A stretch of DNA of 64,000 bases from Bordetella genomosp. 4 (GTDB taxonomy: Bacteria > Pseudomonadota > Gammaproteobacteria > Burkholderiales > Burkholderiaceae_B), in assembly GCF_002261185.1 (NCBI RefSeq), contig NZ_NEVQ01000013.1, forward strand, positions 1 through 64,000, written 5' to 3'. Each line of letters opens with the position of its first letter. Positions within the stretch are counted from its first letter, which is position 1. The translations under genes were made by a program, and so were the position numbers. The notes beneath the pieces were generated by a model that was not told where the DNA came from, did no database searches, and saw only the letters and a program-made list of their open reading frames with translations. This document shows positions 55,126 to 63,561 of the stretch, in pieces.

Positions 55126-56552
55126 ACGCTTATCCCTTGCCTTACAGTTGGGCCCGCGCGCAGCGTGCGGTGCTGCTACTGCGTCCAGGAGCGTCGAAAC
55201 TGACGACGAGTGCGCGTACGCCGTCGTGGGCAATACGCGAAATCCTGCGTTGTCACGGTGAGGTGCCTGTGACCGAGGTGTCAGACGATGTTCTGGAAAC
55301 CTTGCTGAATGCCGCCTATAGCGATACAGCCGATGCCGCCTCGGTGATGGGCGTGGCGGAAAACGAGATCGATCTGGATCGTCTGATGCAGGACATTCCA
55401 GAGGTCGCCGATCTGCTGGAAACCCAGGACGATGCGCCTGTCATCCGCATGATCAATGCCTTGTTTGCGCAGGCGGCACGTGACGGTGCGAGCGATATGC
55501 ACATCGAGCCTTATGAGACGCATTCGGTGGTGCGTTACCGCGTAGATGGCGTTCTGCGCGATGTCGTCAGTCCGCGCAAAGCGCTGCATTCAGCACTGAT
55601 CTCGCGTATCAAGATCATGGCGCATCTCGATATTGCGGAAAAGCGTTTGCCGCAGGACGGGCGTATTGCGTTGCGTGTAGGCGGGCGTCCGATTGATGTA
55701 CGGGTATCGACCTTGCCGACCGGGCACGGCGAGCGTGCGGTGCTGCGTCTGCTGGATAAAGAGGCGGGGCGTCTGCAGCTGGAAAAACTGGGGATGAGCC
55801 CATCGGTGCTGGCGCAGTTGGATCATCTGATCCGCCAGCCGCACGGTATCGTGTTGGTGACGGGGCCTACGGGTAGCGGTAAAACGACGACCTTGTATGC
55901 GGCCCTGGCGCGGCTGGATGCTTCGACGAGCAATATTTTGACGGTGGAGGACCCCATCGAATATGACTTGCCAGGCATCAGCCAGACGCAAGTCAACGCC
56001 AAGATCGATATGACATTTGCGCTGGCCCTGCGTGCAATTTTGCGCCAGGACCCGGATGTAATCATGATCGGGGAAATCCGGGATCTGGAAACAGCGCAGA
56101 TTGCGGTGCAGGCGTCATTGACGGGGCACTTGGTGCTGGCGACGCTGCACACGAACGATGCGACTTCGGCGGTGACGCGTCTGGTCGATATGGGTGTCGA
56201 GCCGTTCTTGCTGGCGTCGTCGTTGCTGGGGGTGTTGGCGCAGCGTTTGATACGCAAGCTCTGCCCAGAGTGTCGTACTCCAGAGACCTTGCCCGATGGA
56301 ACGGTAGTGTATAGACCGGTCGGTTGCGAAGCGTGTAATCACACTGGGTACAGCGGACGGTCCGGGATTCATGAACTCTTCACGGTGGACGAGGATGTAC
56401 GCCGTTTGATTCACGAAGGGCGTGATGAGCAGGCCATACGCAAGCAGGCTTTATGCAATGGGATGCGGACACTGCGCGATGACGGGCAGCGCTGGGTGGA
56501 AGCGGGCGCTACATCGCCGGAGGAAATCTTGCGCGTGACCCGAGAGTCATAA
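55122..56552 (+). CDS. gspE: Type II secretion ATPase GspE
   Basis: A 476-residue hexameric cytoplasmic ATPase driving pseudopilus assembly. It starts with GTG overlapping gspD by 4 bp. The N1E-like domain is followed by VIRMINALFAQAARDGASDMHIEPYE (about 108) and the ATPase core: Walker A GPTGSGKTTTLYAAL (about 247), Asp box LTVEDPIEYDLPG, Walker B DPDVIMIGEIRDLETAQIA and His box HLVLATLHTNDA. The tetracysteine zinc site is CPEC and CEAC (about 385 and 405). Normal length. Its partner GspL is encoded in the convergent block to the right. Confidence 0.96.
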   Translation: MNAYPLPYSWARAQRAVLLLRPGASKLTTSARTPSWAIREILRCHGEVPVTEVSDDVLETLLNAAYSDTADAASVMGVAENEIDLDRLMQDIPEVADLLETQDDAPVIRMINALFAQAARDGASDMHIEPYETHSVVRYRVDGVLRDVVSPRKALHSALISRIKIMAHLDIAEKRLPQDGRIALRVGGRPIDVRVSTLPTGHGERAVLRLLDKEAGRLQLEKLGMSPSVLAQLDHLIRQPHGIVLVTGPTGSGKTTTLYAALARLDASTSNILTVEDPIEYDLPGISQTQVNAKIDMTFALALRAILRQDPDVIMIGEIRDLETAQIAVQASLTGHLVLATLHTNDATSAVTRLVDMGVEPFLLASSLLGVLAQRLIRKLCPECRTPETLPDGTVVYRPVGCEACNHTGYSGRSGIHELFTVDEDVRRLIHEGRDEQAIRKQALCNGMRTLRDDGQRWVEAGATSPEEILRVTRES

Positions 56553-56621
56553 AAGTGGCTTGACGGGTGCGTAGGCCGGGCGCAGAGTTACCCTGCCGAC
56601 TCCCACGTCGAGCGGAAACGA

Positions 56622-57776
56622 TTAATTCAGGCGCGGTTGCAGTTTGGGCGTTTCGGCGGCACGTGCCAAGCTCAGATAAACCTGCTCGGTCTGCCGGGAA
56701 AAGGCTTCGACGCTGAACTCCTCAATGCTTTTGCGCCGCGCAGCCTGGCCCATGGCTTTGAGACTGGCATGGTCTTGCAACACGCCCCGCATCACTTCAG
56801 CCACGGCCTGCGGGTCGCGGCGGGGCACAATCCAGCCATCGTGGCCGGGCGTAATATTTTCCGGCAGACCGGCCTGATCGGACACGATGACGGGCAAGCC
56901 CATGGCCATCATCTCGCGGCACGCAAACGAAATGGTTTCGACCCGATACGACAGGACAAAGCCTAGATCCAGTGCCGCCAGGAAAGGCCGTACATCATCC
57001 AGCGGTCCCGTAAAAATGACGCGGTCCGCCAGCCCGGTTGCCTGTAATGCCTGCATCTGCTCGGCATCCGGGTAGGCGCCCGCCAACGCTACGTATACGC
57101 CTCGAGCCTGTTCGCCTAGCAAGGCGAGGCCATGCACCATGTCCATCCAGCCTTTGTAGTCATTGGTGCCGGCATTGCTGCCCACCAGCAATCGGCAATC
57201 GGCTGCGCGTGACCCCAACAGTGCCTGCCTGGCCGAAAGTGCGCCGTCTGTGGACCAGGGGTGAAACCGTTGTTGGCATACTCCATTGGCAATGATGCTG
57301 ATAGGCCGGCGCGCATAGGGTGACTGGCGCAGCATGGGCTCGATATAGCGGCATACGCCGATCACATGGTCAGTGCAGAGGCGGGCGCGCCAAGCCGCGC
57401 CGATGGCCGAGATAGGCAGATCGTTATGTTTGGTGAAGACGACGCGAGGCCGCTTGCGGCCTAAACCTGCGCAGGCTTGCATCACGGTACGGTGATCGGC
57501 CGAACCGTTGACGTGAATAACGTCGATCTGCTGTTCCCGAATCACGCGCCGCAGTTGCCGGGCGGCACGCAGGCGCTTGAAAAAGCGGCTGGGATACTCT
57601 TGTGCAATGATTCGCACATTGGCTATATCGCCCGCCATGCGCGCCAGGCCGCAGCCATCAGGAACCGCCACCATGAGATTGTGGTGTGAGGCCAGTGCCC
57701 GCAGCAACGACAGGATATAGATCGAATGACCGCCGATGGTCGCCGCGGCATGGAAATTCGTGTACAGAATATTCAT
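56622..57776 (-). CDS. Glycosyltransferase family 4 (GT-B fold)
   Basis: A 384-residue GT4 enzyme. The ATG gives MNILYTNFHAAATIGGHSIYILSLLRAL, with the GGHSIYI nucleotide-loop turn; a TTG 12 bp upstream is less likely. The C-terminal Rossmann half carries the donor-site block SFACREMMAMGLPVIVSDQAGLPENI (EMMAMGLPVI, about 300), typical for a nucleotide-sugar retaining transferase, and a GSNAGTNDYKGW motif at about 200. It is an isolated gene inside the type II secretion locus, convergent with gspE and upstream of the gspG-N block's tail end. Whether it glycosylates a secreted product or a cell-surface polymer is unknown. Confidence 0.85.
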   Translation of the reverse strand: MNILYTNFHAAATIGGHSIYILSLLRALASHHNLMVAVPDGCGLARMAGDIANVRIIAQEYPSRFFKRLRAARQLRRVIREQQIDVIHVNGSADHRTVMQACAGLGRKRPRVVFTKHNDLPISAIGAAWRARLCTDHVIGVCRYIEPMLRQSPYARRPISIIANGVCQQRFHPWSTDGALSARQALLGSRAADCRLLVGSNAGTNDYKGWMDMVHGLALLGEQARGVYVALAGAYPDAEQMQALQATGLADRVIFTGPLDDVRPFLAALDLGFVLSYRVETISFACREMMAMGLPVIVSDQAGLPENITPGHDGWIVPRRDPQAVAEVMRGVLQDHASLKAMGQAARRKSIEEFSVEAFSRQTEQVYLSLARAAETPKLQPRLN

Positions 57777-58131
57777 GGGAATTGCCAAAACGCCGCTGGG
57801 GGCGACGCATCTTGAGTCTGAATCGTAGAGACGATGCTTGCGTCGATAAAGACGTCTATTGGCAAGCTGCTTGCCATTTCGTCACGAATGAATGCCCGTA
57901 TTCGAGCAACGACTTGGTGTGGGCAGGGATGCTATCCTGCCGGCGTGATTGAGCCCGCCTTGACCGTATCCGAACGGCTTCAGGCTAGCATTGTGCGCTG
58001 CGGCACATGTGGAGTTTTACAGCTCCTAACACACGTTTTTTTTCGACAGAAAAGTGCTACTTATCGCCGTTGCGGCAACATGATGTTTATTACACGAAAT
58101 AAACCGCTCGAGTCACCGACGCTGCTGGCGA
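57777..58131. other. Non-coding gap between glycosyltransferase and gspN
   Basis: About 355 bp with no convincing gene. A short stem (GGCAGG/CCTGCC near 57922-57941) and a GGAG/CTCC hairpin followed by TTTTTTTT near 58040 (plus strand) are visible. The latter looks like a Rho-independent terminator reading right, but no gene ends there on that strand. A small RNA is conceivable but unproven. Confidence 0.4.
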
Positions 58132-58881
58132 TCAACGCGGCGTGCCAAAGCGGCTTTGGCCCTTGGTGACGGGCCCCAATGCGCTGAGCAGGCCGGTCAG
58201 TGCGGCGCGTTGTGCGTCGGTGGCATTGTCGGCGGGCTCTGCGGTGCCTTGCAGACGGAGACGGCCTTGTTGCCATTGACCTTGGCCATTGATGAGCAGT
58301 GCGCCGGAATCTGTGCTTAATGTGAACTGAGCATTGCCGTCTTTGGCGTTGACCTGCAAGCGATAGTCGCCCAGGGGACGTACGTGAGATAGTGCGGAGC
58401 TGGCTTGGGTCCAGCGGCCGGTAGCGAGGTTGCCGCTTTGAGGCAGGTGACCCACGATAAAGCTTTGCCATTCGAGGCTGATCTGGCCTGCGGGGGCAAT
58501 CGTGTTCAGCGGCGCGCCGAACGCGGTCAGGACGCTGGCGGGCGCGCGTAGATTTTGGGCCGATACTTTCATGCCCGACCAACTGGGCTGGACGCGGACG
58601 GGACCTCGCAGCCAGGGATGGGAAACCTCAAGCGCACCGTTATTCCATTGCCAGTTGATGGGCTGCGGTAGCAGATATCGCGCACCATCGGGCCCGAGCG
58701 CGATTTGCGCACTGCCGCGCCAGACGGTGCCGCTGGCGTCAGCAATGGCAGCCATGGCGTTATCAGGCAAAGCCAGCATCAGCCAGCGTGCGGGCAGGAC
58801 GAGTAGCGCGGCAACGATGGCGCTGCAGAGCGCCAGAACGGTCAACGGCACCGAGATGAATGAAGGTAATGACAGGCGCAT
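58132..58881 (-). CDS. gspN: Type II secretion protein GspN
   Basis: A 249-residue bitopic protein with an N-terminal transmembrane segment (SVPLTVLALCSAIVAALLVLPARWLML) and a periplasmic domain. The GSAQIALGPDGARYLLPQPINWQW and HPWLRGPVRVQPSWSGMKVSA blocks are those of GspN. The family is variable and GspN is dispensable in some systems. The ATG giving MRLSLPSFISVPL was chosen; an earlier ATG adds 18 polar residues. It is the last gene of the gspG-H-I-J-K-L-M-N unit, about 150 bp after gspM, a wider gap than the overlaps elsewhere in the operon. Confidence 0.8.
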   Translation of the reverse strand: MRLSLPSFISVPLTVLALCSAIVAALLVLPARWLMLALPDNAMAAIADASGTVWRGSAQIALGPDGARYLLPQPINWQWNNGALEVSHPWLRGPVRVQPSWSGMKVSAQNLRAPASVLTAFGAPLNTIAPAGQISLEWQSFIVGHLPQSGNLATGRWTQASSALSHVRPLGDYRLQVNAKDGNAQFTLSTDSGALLINGQGQWQQGRLRLQGTAEPADNATDAQRAALTGLLSALGPVTKGQSRFGTPR

Positions 58882-59031
58882 CAGGAAAGGCTTGGTCGAG
58901 GGGTGTCCGTGGTATGGGAACGGAAGCGGGTTCACATCACATGCGCGGTATGCACACGTCTGTGGGCGTCAACAGTGATGACGTCAAGCATGTCGCCCGA
59001 CGCATCGGTGGCGTGATCGCGGCTAAAGGCC

Positions 59032-59679
59032 TCACGATGGTGAAGCCGGCAGCAATATCAATGTGCCGCTCAGGCGGCCAGGCAAGCGGCGGCCCGTGGC
59101 GTGCAGAGCGCGCGTGAGTTCTGCTTTGACCACGGACAGGCGCCAATCGCGGGCGGAAGTATCCAGCCAGCGGAACAGGGCGGATGAGGACGCTTCGTTC
59201 AGTGTCAGGGTGATGGCCTGGCGAGTGGCCAGATCCTGGCTGCTGTAGGTTTGCGAGGTTTGGCCATTGCTGGTGCTCAATACAGAGGTCGCAGGCCCTT
59301 CAGACAAGGACCAGCTCTCCTCGTTCAACCCTTCGCGTTTGAGGCTGTTGCCGAGCTCCTCGATCGAAGGGGCGCCGTTGCTGGCGCCATGGTTCCCTTG
59401 ACGCCTCAGGGCACGGACTTGCGCGGTCAGGTCGGATACTGTGGCGGCTTGTGTGCGCAATTCCGGCAACTGTTGTTGGGCGCGTGTCATGGTCGACCAC
59501 GCCGGCTCGATCAGGACCAGAAAAACGAGAGCTGTGCCCATCACGCTGCCAGCGATTGCCAGCAATCGTTGCTCGCGACGCGGGCGATGTCGATACCAGG
59601 ATTCGGCTCTGCCATACCAGATCGAGCCTCGGCGGACCCAGGGGGCCAGGGAGTTACGCAGGGAATCGGAAAAACTCAT
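59032..59679 (-). CDS. gspM: Type II secretion protein GspM
   Basis: A 215-residue protein of the GspM type: a short cytoplasmic N-terminus (WVRRGSIWYGRAESWYRHRPRREQRLLAIAG), one transmembrane helix (VMGTALVFLVLIEPAW) and a periplasmic ferredoxin-like domain. It pairs with GspL in the inner-membrane platform. The motif WYRHRPRREQ before the helix is typical. It starts within the gspL stop (4-bp overlap). Sequence conservation in this family is low, so the call rests on length, topology and operon order. Confidence 0.85.
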   Translation of the reverse strand: MSFSDSLRNSLAPWVRRGSIWYGRAESWYRHRPRREQRLLAIAGSVMGTALVFLVLIEPAWSTMTRAQQQLPELRTQAATVSDLTAQVRALRRQGNHGASNGAPSIEELGNSLKREGLNEESWSLSEGPATSVLSTSNGQTSQTYSSQDLATRQAITLTLNEASSSALFRWLDTSARDWRLSVVKAELTRALHATGRRLPGRLSGTLILLPASPS

Positions 59680-60857
59680 GGTTCGGCTCGAGTAATACGC
59701 CAGGCGCCTTTATCGTCGCGCTCGACGCGCGCGCCCAAGGCAGAGGCACGTTGCAAAATGGCAGCGGTATCGGCCACGCGGTCGGCCGCAGTGGTTTTAG
59801 CGTCGCTAGACCGGGTATTCGACACTGAAGCCGGGCGTGCGGATTCACGCGAGGCTGCTGTAACCTCGGGCGGTGGCGCATTGCCCAGTTCGTTCGCGGG
59901 CGACGATCCCGGTTCGCTCGGGCCGTCTTGCGAGCCGTCGTTCAGCCTCAGGGTCAGCGCGTCATTCTGGTAGACCAGCAGATCTACCGCATCGGTGGCA
60001 AACGGCAACACATTGGCGGCAATACGGGCCAGCGACAATAGATCTTTGCCCGAGGCGTCTCCCTGTCCGGTACGCAGCGCATCGCGGCCCTGTTGTGCTT
60101 GACGCAAGGGATCGAGCACGACAGGAATGTCGGGGAATGCGTCGCGTACCTCGCGTTCCATGTGTTGTCGTAGTTGTTCTGTCTCGTGTTCGAGTTGAAG
60201 GGCATAAATGTTCAAGCCGACAATCCAGATCAGCGCGGCGCCTGCCATCCATGCCGCGGCGCCGCGCCAGCGTGAAGGTTGGCGCGGCGCCAACTGCGGG
60301 ACGGCCAGAGACCATCCAGGGTTAGGCGCTTGCCAACGGGGATCCTCGATGGTGTGTAGAGGCGCTGCCTGATCGATGCACGGTTGGTCTGACCAGACTT
60401 GCAAAGGATAAAACGCCTGCACGGACAAGCCGGCAGCGGACAAGCGCTGCCACGCGCTGCGCAGGGCTTCGCGTGGCGTCCAGGCGACGATGGCCGTGCC
60501 GTCTGCTGCGCGTTTGCCGTGGCCTATCGCCAGTCCGTCCATATCCCCCAATACCAGGCCTTCCAGGATGCCACGCACGGCGGCGGCATAGCGATTCGCG
60601 GGGACAGCCGGGACGTTGATCGTAGCGACGATCACGTCATCCGGATGCAAGACCACTTGGGTACGTGCCTGGGCGAATGCCGCAGCAAGTTCCGTCGCAG
60701 GCAAACCTCCGCCACGCGCAACCCGGCCTTGCCGATCGAGCCAGGCATAAGCCAAAGGCGTACTGTCCGTCCATTCCGCCAAGGGGGGCAGGGCGATACG
60801 TAGCGTGTTCTTTACCGGCGCGCGTGACGGCGTGGTTACGGTGTTTCTCTTATCCAT
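59676..60857 (-). CDS. gspL: Type II secretion protein GspL
   Basis: A 393-residue protein. The cytoplasmic actin-like domain (about 1-215) begins MDKRNTVTTPSRAPVKN and contains VVLHPDDVIVATINVPAVPANRYAAAV; in GspL it binds the GspE N-terminus. One transmembrane segment (AAAWMAGAALIWIVGLNIYALQLE, about 225) leads to a periplasmic domain that pairs with GspM. A Ser/Pro/Ala-rich linker (GSSPANELGNAPPPEVTAASRESARPAS) precedes the C-terminal part. The ATG within the gspK end (22-bp overlap) was chosen; no good start lies further upstream. Part of the gspG-N operon. Confidence 0.87.
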   Translation of the reverse strand: MDKRNTVTTPSRAPVKNTLRIALPPLAEWTDSTPLAYAWLDRQGRVARGGGLPATELAAAFAQARTQVVLHPDDVIVATINVPAVPANRYAAAVRGILEGLVLGDMDGLAIGHGKRAADGTAIVAWTPREALRSAWQRLSAAGLSVQAFYPLQVWSDQPCIDQAAPLHTIEDPRWQAPNPGWSLAVPQLAPRQPSRWRGAAAWMAGAALIWIVGLNIYALQLEHETEQLRQHMEREVRDAFPDIPVVLDPLRQAQQGRDALRTGQGDASGKDLLSLARIAANVLPFATDAVDLLVYQNDALTLRLNDGSQDGPSEPGSSPANELGNAPPPEVTAASRESARPASVSNTRSSDAKTTAADRVADTAAILQRASALGARVERDDKGAWRITRAEP

Positions 60858-61834
60858 ACAGTTTTCGGTGTGCTGTCTGCCGACATATTCAGCAGCGCCT
60901 GCATGCTGACGCGGGAGCGCAGATAGGCCACGGTGCCATTGGCAACGAACCAATTGCTGCCGGTAGTCACGGGAGGAATTTCCAGGGCATCGCCATAGCT
61001 GCTCAAACGATTAGTGAAGTCCGCACTGTTGTTGAACCAGGCGCCGCGGTCGCGTTCGCCGGTGATGCTGCGGGCCTGCGCGAGCGTTAAACCGGTCACG
61101 ATTGCCGCAATGACCTCCGGCTCGGCAGTGTTCACGTTGACCTCAGTGGCCTCTGGCAATACGGTGAGGGTGCGGCGCAGGGTCTGCAGCGCTCTGTCGT
61201 CGACACGCAATAGCGCGGCCATATCGTCAATGCAGCGTGATTGCGGCGCGCGCGCGCCGCTGTTGGTTTCGTCGGCCGATGCTTGGTCCGCCGAGACTTT
61301 TCGGCTTTGCGTCAGCGCCATGTGCGTGGCCATCTGGCGTGCCAGGGTGTTGGGCAGGCCCAGCATGTCGAGCAGGCGGGACAGGACCTCGACCTGCGCT
61401 TCGTCCACGATGCCTTGCTTGGCCAGGTTGTACAGGTTGTATTTGCCTTGTTCGTCTTGGATGTTGCCGGCAAAGACAGCGTCCTCGCCCGTCTGTTCAC
61501 CATCGATGCGTGTGTCCTGGACCGGGGTTGCCCATAGTTGATCCCGCCTGACGGTGGATTCAACCCGGGCGTTATCGCGCAAGATCAGACGCGACCAATC
61601 AATGCCGCCCAATAGCAGCCATCGCGCCTGAATGCGCGCCTGTTCGTTCTCGATCTGGCGTATGGCCGATGTCTGGCGCAGAAACAGGCCGCTGGTCAGC
61701 GCCGCCACGATGGCTACGACTATCAGGGCGCTGACGACAGCCATGCCTCGCTGTTCGCGGGCGTGGCGGCACTTTGCCCGGGATGTTTCCAATACTGCTG
61801 ACGCACAGCTTGGGCCGATGCGCGCCGTCCTCAT
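60836..61834 (-). CDS. gspK: Type II secretion pseudopilin GspK
   Basis: A 332-residue minor pseudopilin at the pilus tip. The leader is long, ending REQRG, and the mature N-terminus is MAVVSALIVVAIVAALTSGLF; Glu5 of other pseudopilins is absent, which is normal for GspK. The large alpha domain follows with GGIDWSRLILRDNARVEST, the VNVNTAEPEVIAAI helix-hairpin-helix-like block (about 235), and a GSNWFVANGTVAYLRSRVSM strand. The ATG overlaps the gspJ stop by 4 bp. GspK with GspI and GspJ forms the tip complex. Confidence 0.92.
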   Translation of the reverse strand: MRTARIGPSCASAVLETSRAKCRHAREQRGMAVVSALIVVAIVAALTSGLFLRQTSAIRQIENEQARIQARWLLLGGIDWSRLILRDNARVESTVRRDQLWATPVQDTRIDGEQTGEDAVFAGNIQDEQGKYNLYNLAKQGIVDEAQVEVLSRLLDMLGLPNTLARQMATHMALTQSRKVSADQASADETNSGARAPQSRCIDDMAALLRVDDRALQTLRRTLTVLPEATEVNVNTAEPEVIAAIVTGLTLAQARSITGERDRGAWFNNSADFTNRLSSYGDALEIPPVTTGSNWFVANGTVAYLRSRVSMQALLNMSADSTPKTVWIRETP

Positions 61835-62544
61835 GACAGCACCACAATTCGGGTATAGCGTTCTTTCTGATTGCCGCGCTGACGCTCGATGGCGATTTCC
61901 AGGCCCGCTGCACGGGCCGTGGCCGGCCGCAATGGGTTGATCCAGCCTTGTCCGGTCAACCATGCGCGCACGTCCAGCCGGCTGACATCGGGCATGATCA
62001 GAACGCCCTGGTCGGGTTCAGGCAATGGATAACTCGAGCCGGGTGCACCGCTATAGCGCCATAAGCCATCGGGACGCAGCCGCCACATGACGCGTTGCCA
62101 CAAGCCATTTTCCGGTGTGGCGCGGATCAGATTCAGCAGCACGGCACCGGAGGATTGCGTGATATCAATGCCCGGGGGCAGCAGCGTGGTACTGCTGCTC
62201 GAAGCGGTCGTGCCCGTGCCTGTGCCGTCGGCGCTGCCGGACGTGCTTGATATTGTGCCCGCAGGCGTACCTGCATAGGCGCGATTTAAATCGCGTTCGA
62301 TTTGCCCCAGCGTACGCAGGACGATAGCCTGGTCTGCGGATTCCTCGCCCAGCCAATCCCGAGCGTTCGACACTTGTTCCAGGCCTTTCCAGGATAGCAG
62401 GTTGACCAGCGCCATCAGGGCGATCGCGATCAGAACTTCGATGAGCGTGAAGCCTTGCTGCGCGGTACGAGGACGCATGGGGGCGATCTGACGCGCGCCC
62501 GAGCGTCTATTCGATCTCACCGGTCTGCTAAAACGGGTGCGCAT
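61831..62544 (-). CDS. gspJ: Type II secretion pseudopilin GspJ
   Basis: A 237-residue minor pseudopilin. A basic 31-residue leader ends QQG, then FTLIEVLIAIALMALVNLLSWKGLEQ with Glu5. The first ATG overlaps the gspI stop (TAATG) and was kept; a second at codon 23 would give a 9-residue leader nearer the usual length, so either is possible. A Ser/Thr/Gly-rich insert (TPAGTISSTSGSADGTGTG, about 93-111) breaks the globular domain. The C-terminal part carries LEIAIERQRGNQKERYTRIVVLS. It forms the tip complex with GspI and GspK. Confidence 0.92.
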   Translation of the reverse strand: MRTRFSRPVRSNRRSGARQIAPMRPRTAQQGFTLIEVLIAIALMALVNLLSWKGLEQVSNARDWLGEESADQAIVLRTLGQIERDLNRAYAGTPAGTISSTSGSADGTGTGTTASSSSTTLLPPGIDITQSSGAVLLNLIRATPENGLWQRVMWRLRPDGLWRYSGAPGSSYPLPEPDQGVLIMPDVSRLDVRAWLTGQGWINPLRPATARAAGLEIAIERQRGNQKERYTRIVVLS

Positions 62545-63083
62545 TATCTGACCTGCGACAAGAGGCCGCTCAATTGCGTCAGTGTCACGCCATCGCGGTC
62601 GGCGTCATTCACCCGGACTGTGACTTGGCGGAAATTGCGGTTCATTGAATTACGGATTTCGATTTCGCAGCGCAGTGCGATATTGCCTTGGGGGCAGGGG
62701 CGCGTCTGTGTACCGGCGCGCGGAAACGCGCGCTCCAGCCGCAATTGCGCCAAGGTGTTTTCAGCAGCCAGCAGCGCCAGCGTCTTGCCGCGGATGGCGC
62801 GGCTGTTATCGAGCATGACCTGCGTAGCCCGCAGCGCCGCGCCCATGGCGACGGCGATGATGGCCAACGCCACGAGGACTTCGATCAGGGTGAAACCTTG
62901 CTCGGCAGGTCTGGATGCGCCGGAAAGCTGGCCACCGGTTTGCCGGTCACCGGGTCGCCGGCCACCGGAATGCCGGCCACCGGAGCGCTGGCCGCCGCAT
63001 ACCCGTGGCCGTAGCGACCGGCTCTCCGGGTGGCGAATATGCGGCCGCACGAGGCCTTCAAGAAACCGTTTAATTAATGGCAT
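62544..63083 (-). CDS. gspI: Type II secretion pseudopilin GspI with repeat-bearing long leader
   Basis: A 179-residue minor pseudopilin. The prepilin cleavage site is EQG then FTLIEVLVALAIIAVAMGAALRATQVML, with Glu5. In this reading the leader is about 60 residues, far longer than the usual 5-30, and contains an imperfect five-residue repeat (QRSGG, RHSGG, RRPGD, RQTGG, QLSGA) from a 15-bp tandem repeat. Starts nearer the cleavage site are missing in this frame apart from a GTG about 50 residues upstream. The start at 63083 overlaps the end of gspH by 14 bp. Its globular domain is short, as normal. Confidence 0.88.
   Translation of the reverse strand: MPLIKRFLEGLVRPHIRHPESRSLRPRVCGGQRSGGRHSGGRRPGDRQTGGQLSGASRPAEQGFTLIEVLVALAIIAVAMGAALRATQVMLDNSRAIRGKTLALLAAENTLAQLRLERAFPRAGTQTRPCPQGNIALRCEIEIRNSMNRNFRQVTVRVNDADRDGVTLTQLSGLLSQVR
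62931..62990. repeat. 15-bp tandem repeat (four units) in the gspI leader
   Basis: Four units on the plus strand: GCCACCGGTTTGCCG, GTCACCGGGTCGCCG, GCCACCGGAATGCCG, GCCACCGGAGCGCTG; GCCGCC then starts a degenerate fifth. The shared part is G(C/T)CACCGGNNNGC(C/T)G. The period is a multiple of three, so copy-number change would keep the frame of gspI. Confidence 0.88.
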
Positions 63084-63561
63084 ATCCGCCTGCCGCGTCG
63101 CGTTCGATACGCACGGTGTCTCCTTTGATGGAGAGCTCCAGTATGATGGGATCGGCAATCCACTCGGTACCGAAAACGACGGGCCGATTGGGTGAAAGCT
63201 GTAACGCCACGGGCGGCGAGCCCCATGTCTGAGGACGCAGGCTTTGGTCATCATCGAAGCGATCAGGCTTGAGGGGGCCATCGTCCTGCGCCGACAAACG
63301 CTCCGATCGACCCTGGCGTTCGAACGACCAGCCTTGCTCGTCCGCATACCAGCGAATCGTGCGGCCATCGCTGCGGGCTTCGCTTTGCGCGACAGAAAAA
63401 GCATCAACCAGACGTTCCGCGTCAGCACGCAGCGTCCGATCGGACGAGGATGCCACCGACAAGCTGACCATCGAGGCCGCGATGGCGATGATCACCACCA
63501 CGACCAGCATTTCGATCAGGGTAAAGCCGCCCTCAGAGTTCCCACGAGCCGATGTCCGCAT
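63070..63561 (-). CDS. gspH: Type II secretion pseudopilin GspH
   Basis: A 163-residue minor pseudopilin. The leader is MRTSARGNSEGG and the mature protein begins FTLIEMLVVVVIIAIAASMVSLSV, with Glu5 after cleavage. The GspH globular domain follows (LVDAFSVAQSEARSDGRTIRWYADEQGW, then PVVFGTEWIADPIILELS). The ATG chosen overlaps the gspG end by 29 bp; upstream in-frame starts would only lengthen the leader. It caps the pseudopilus below the tip complex. Confidence 0.92.
   Translation of the reverse strand: MRTSARGNSEGGFTLIEMLVVVVIIAIAASMVSLSVASSSDRTLRADAERLVDAFSVAQSEARSDGRTIRWYADEQGWSFERQGRSERLSAQDDGPLKPDRFDDDQSLRPQTWGSPPVALQLSPNRPVVFGTEWIADPIILELSIKGDTVRIERDAAGGYAIN

Noticed and set aside
57834-58169. 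111-residue plus-strand open frame in the gap before gspN
   Set aside because: It overlaps the gspN end, has no motif, mixed composition and no ribosome site.
62931-63005. CRISPR array
   Set aside because: The units are 15 bp, contiguous without spacers, and lie in a coding frame.
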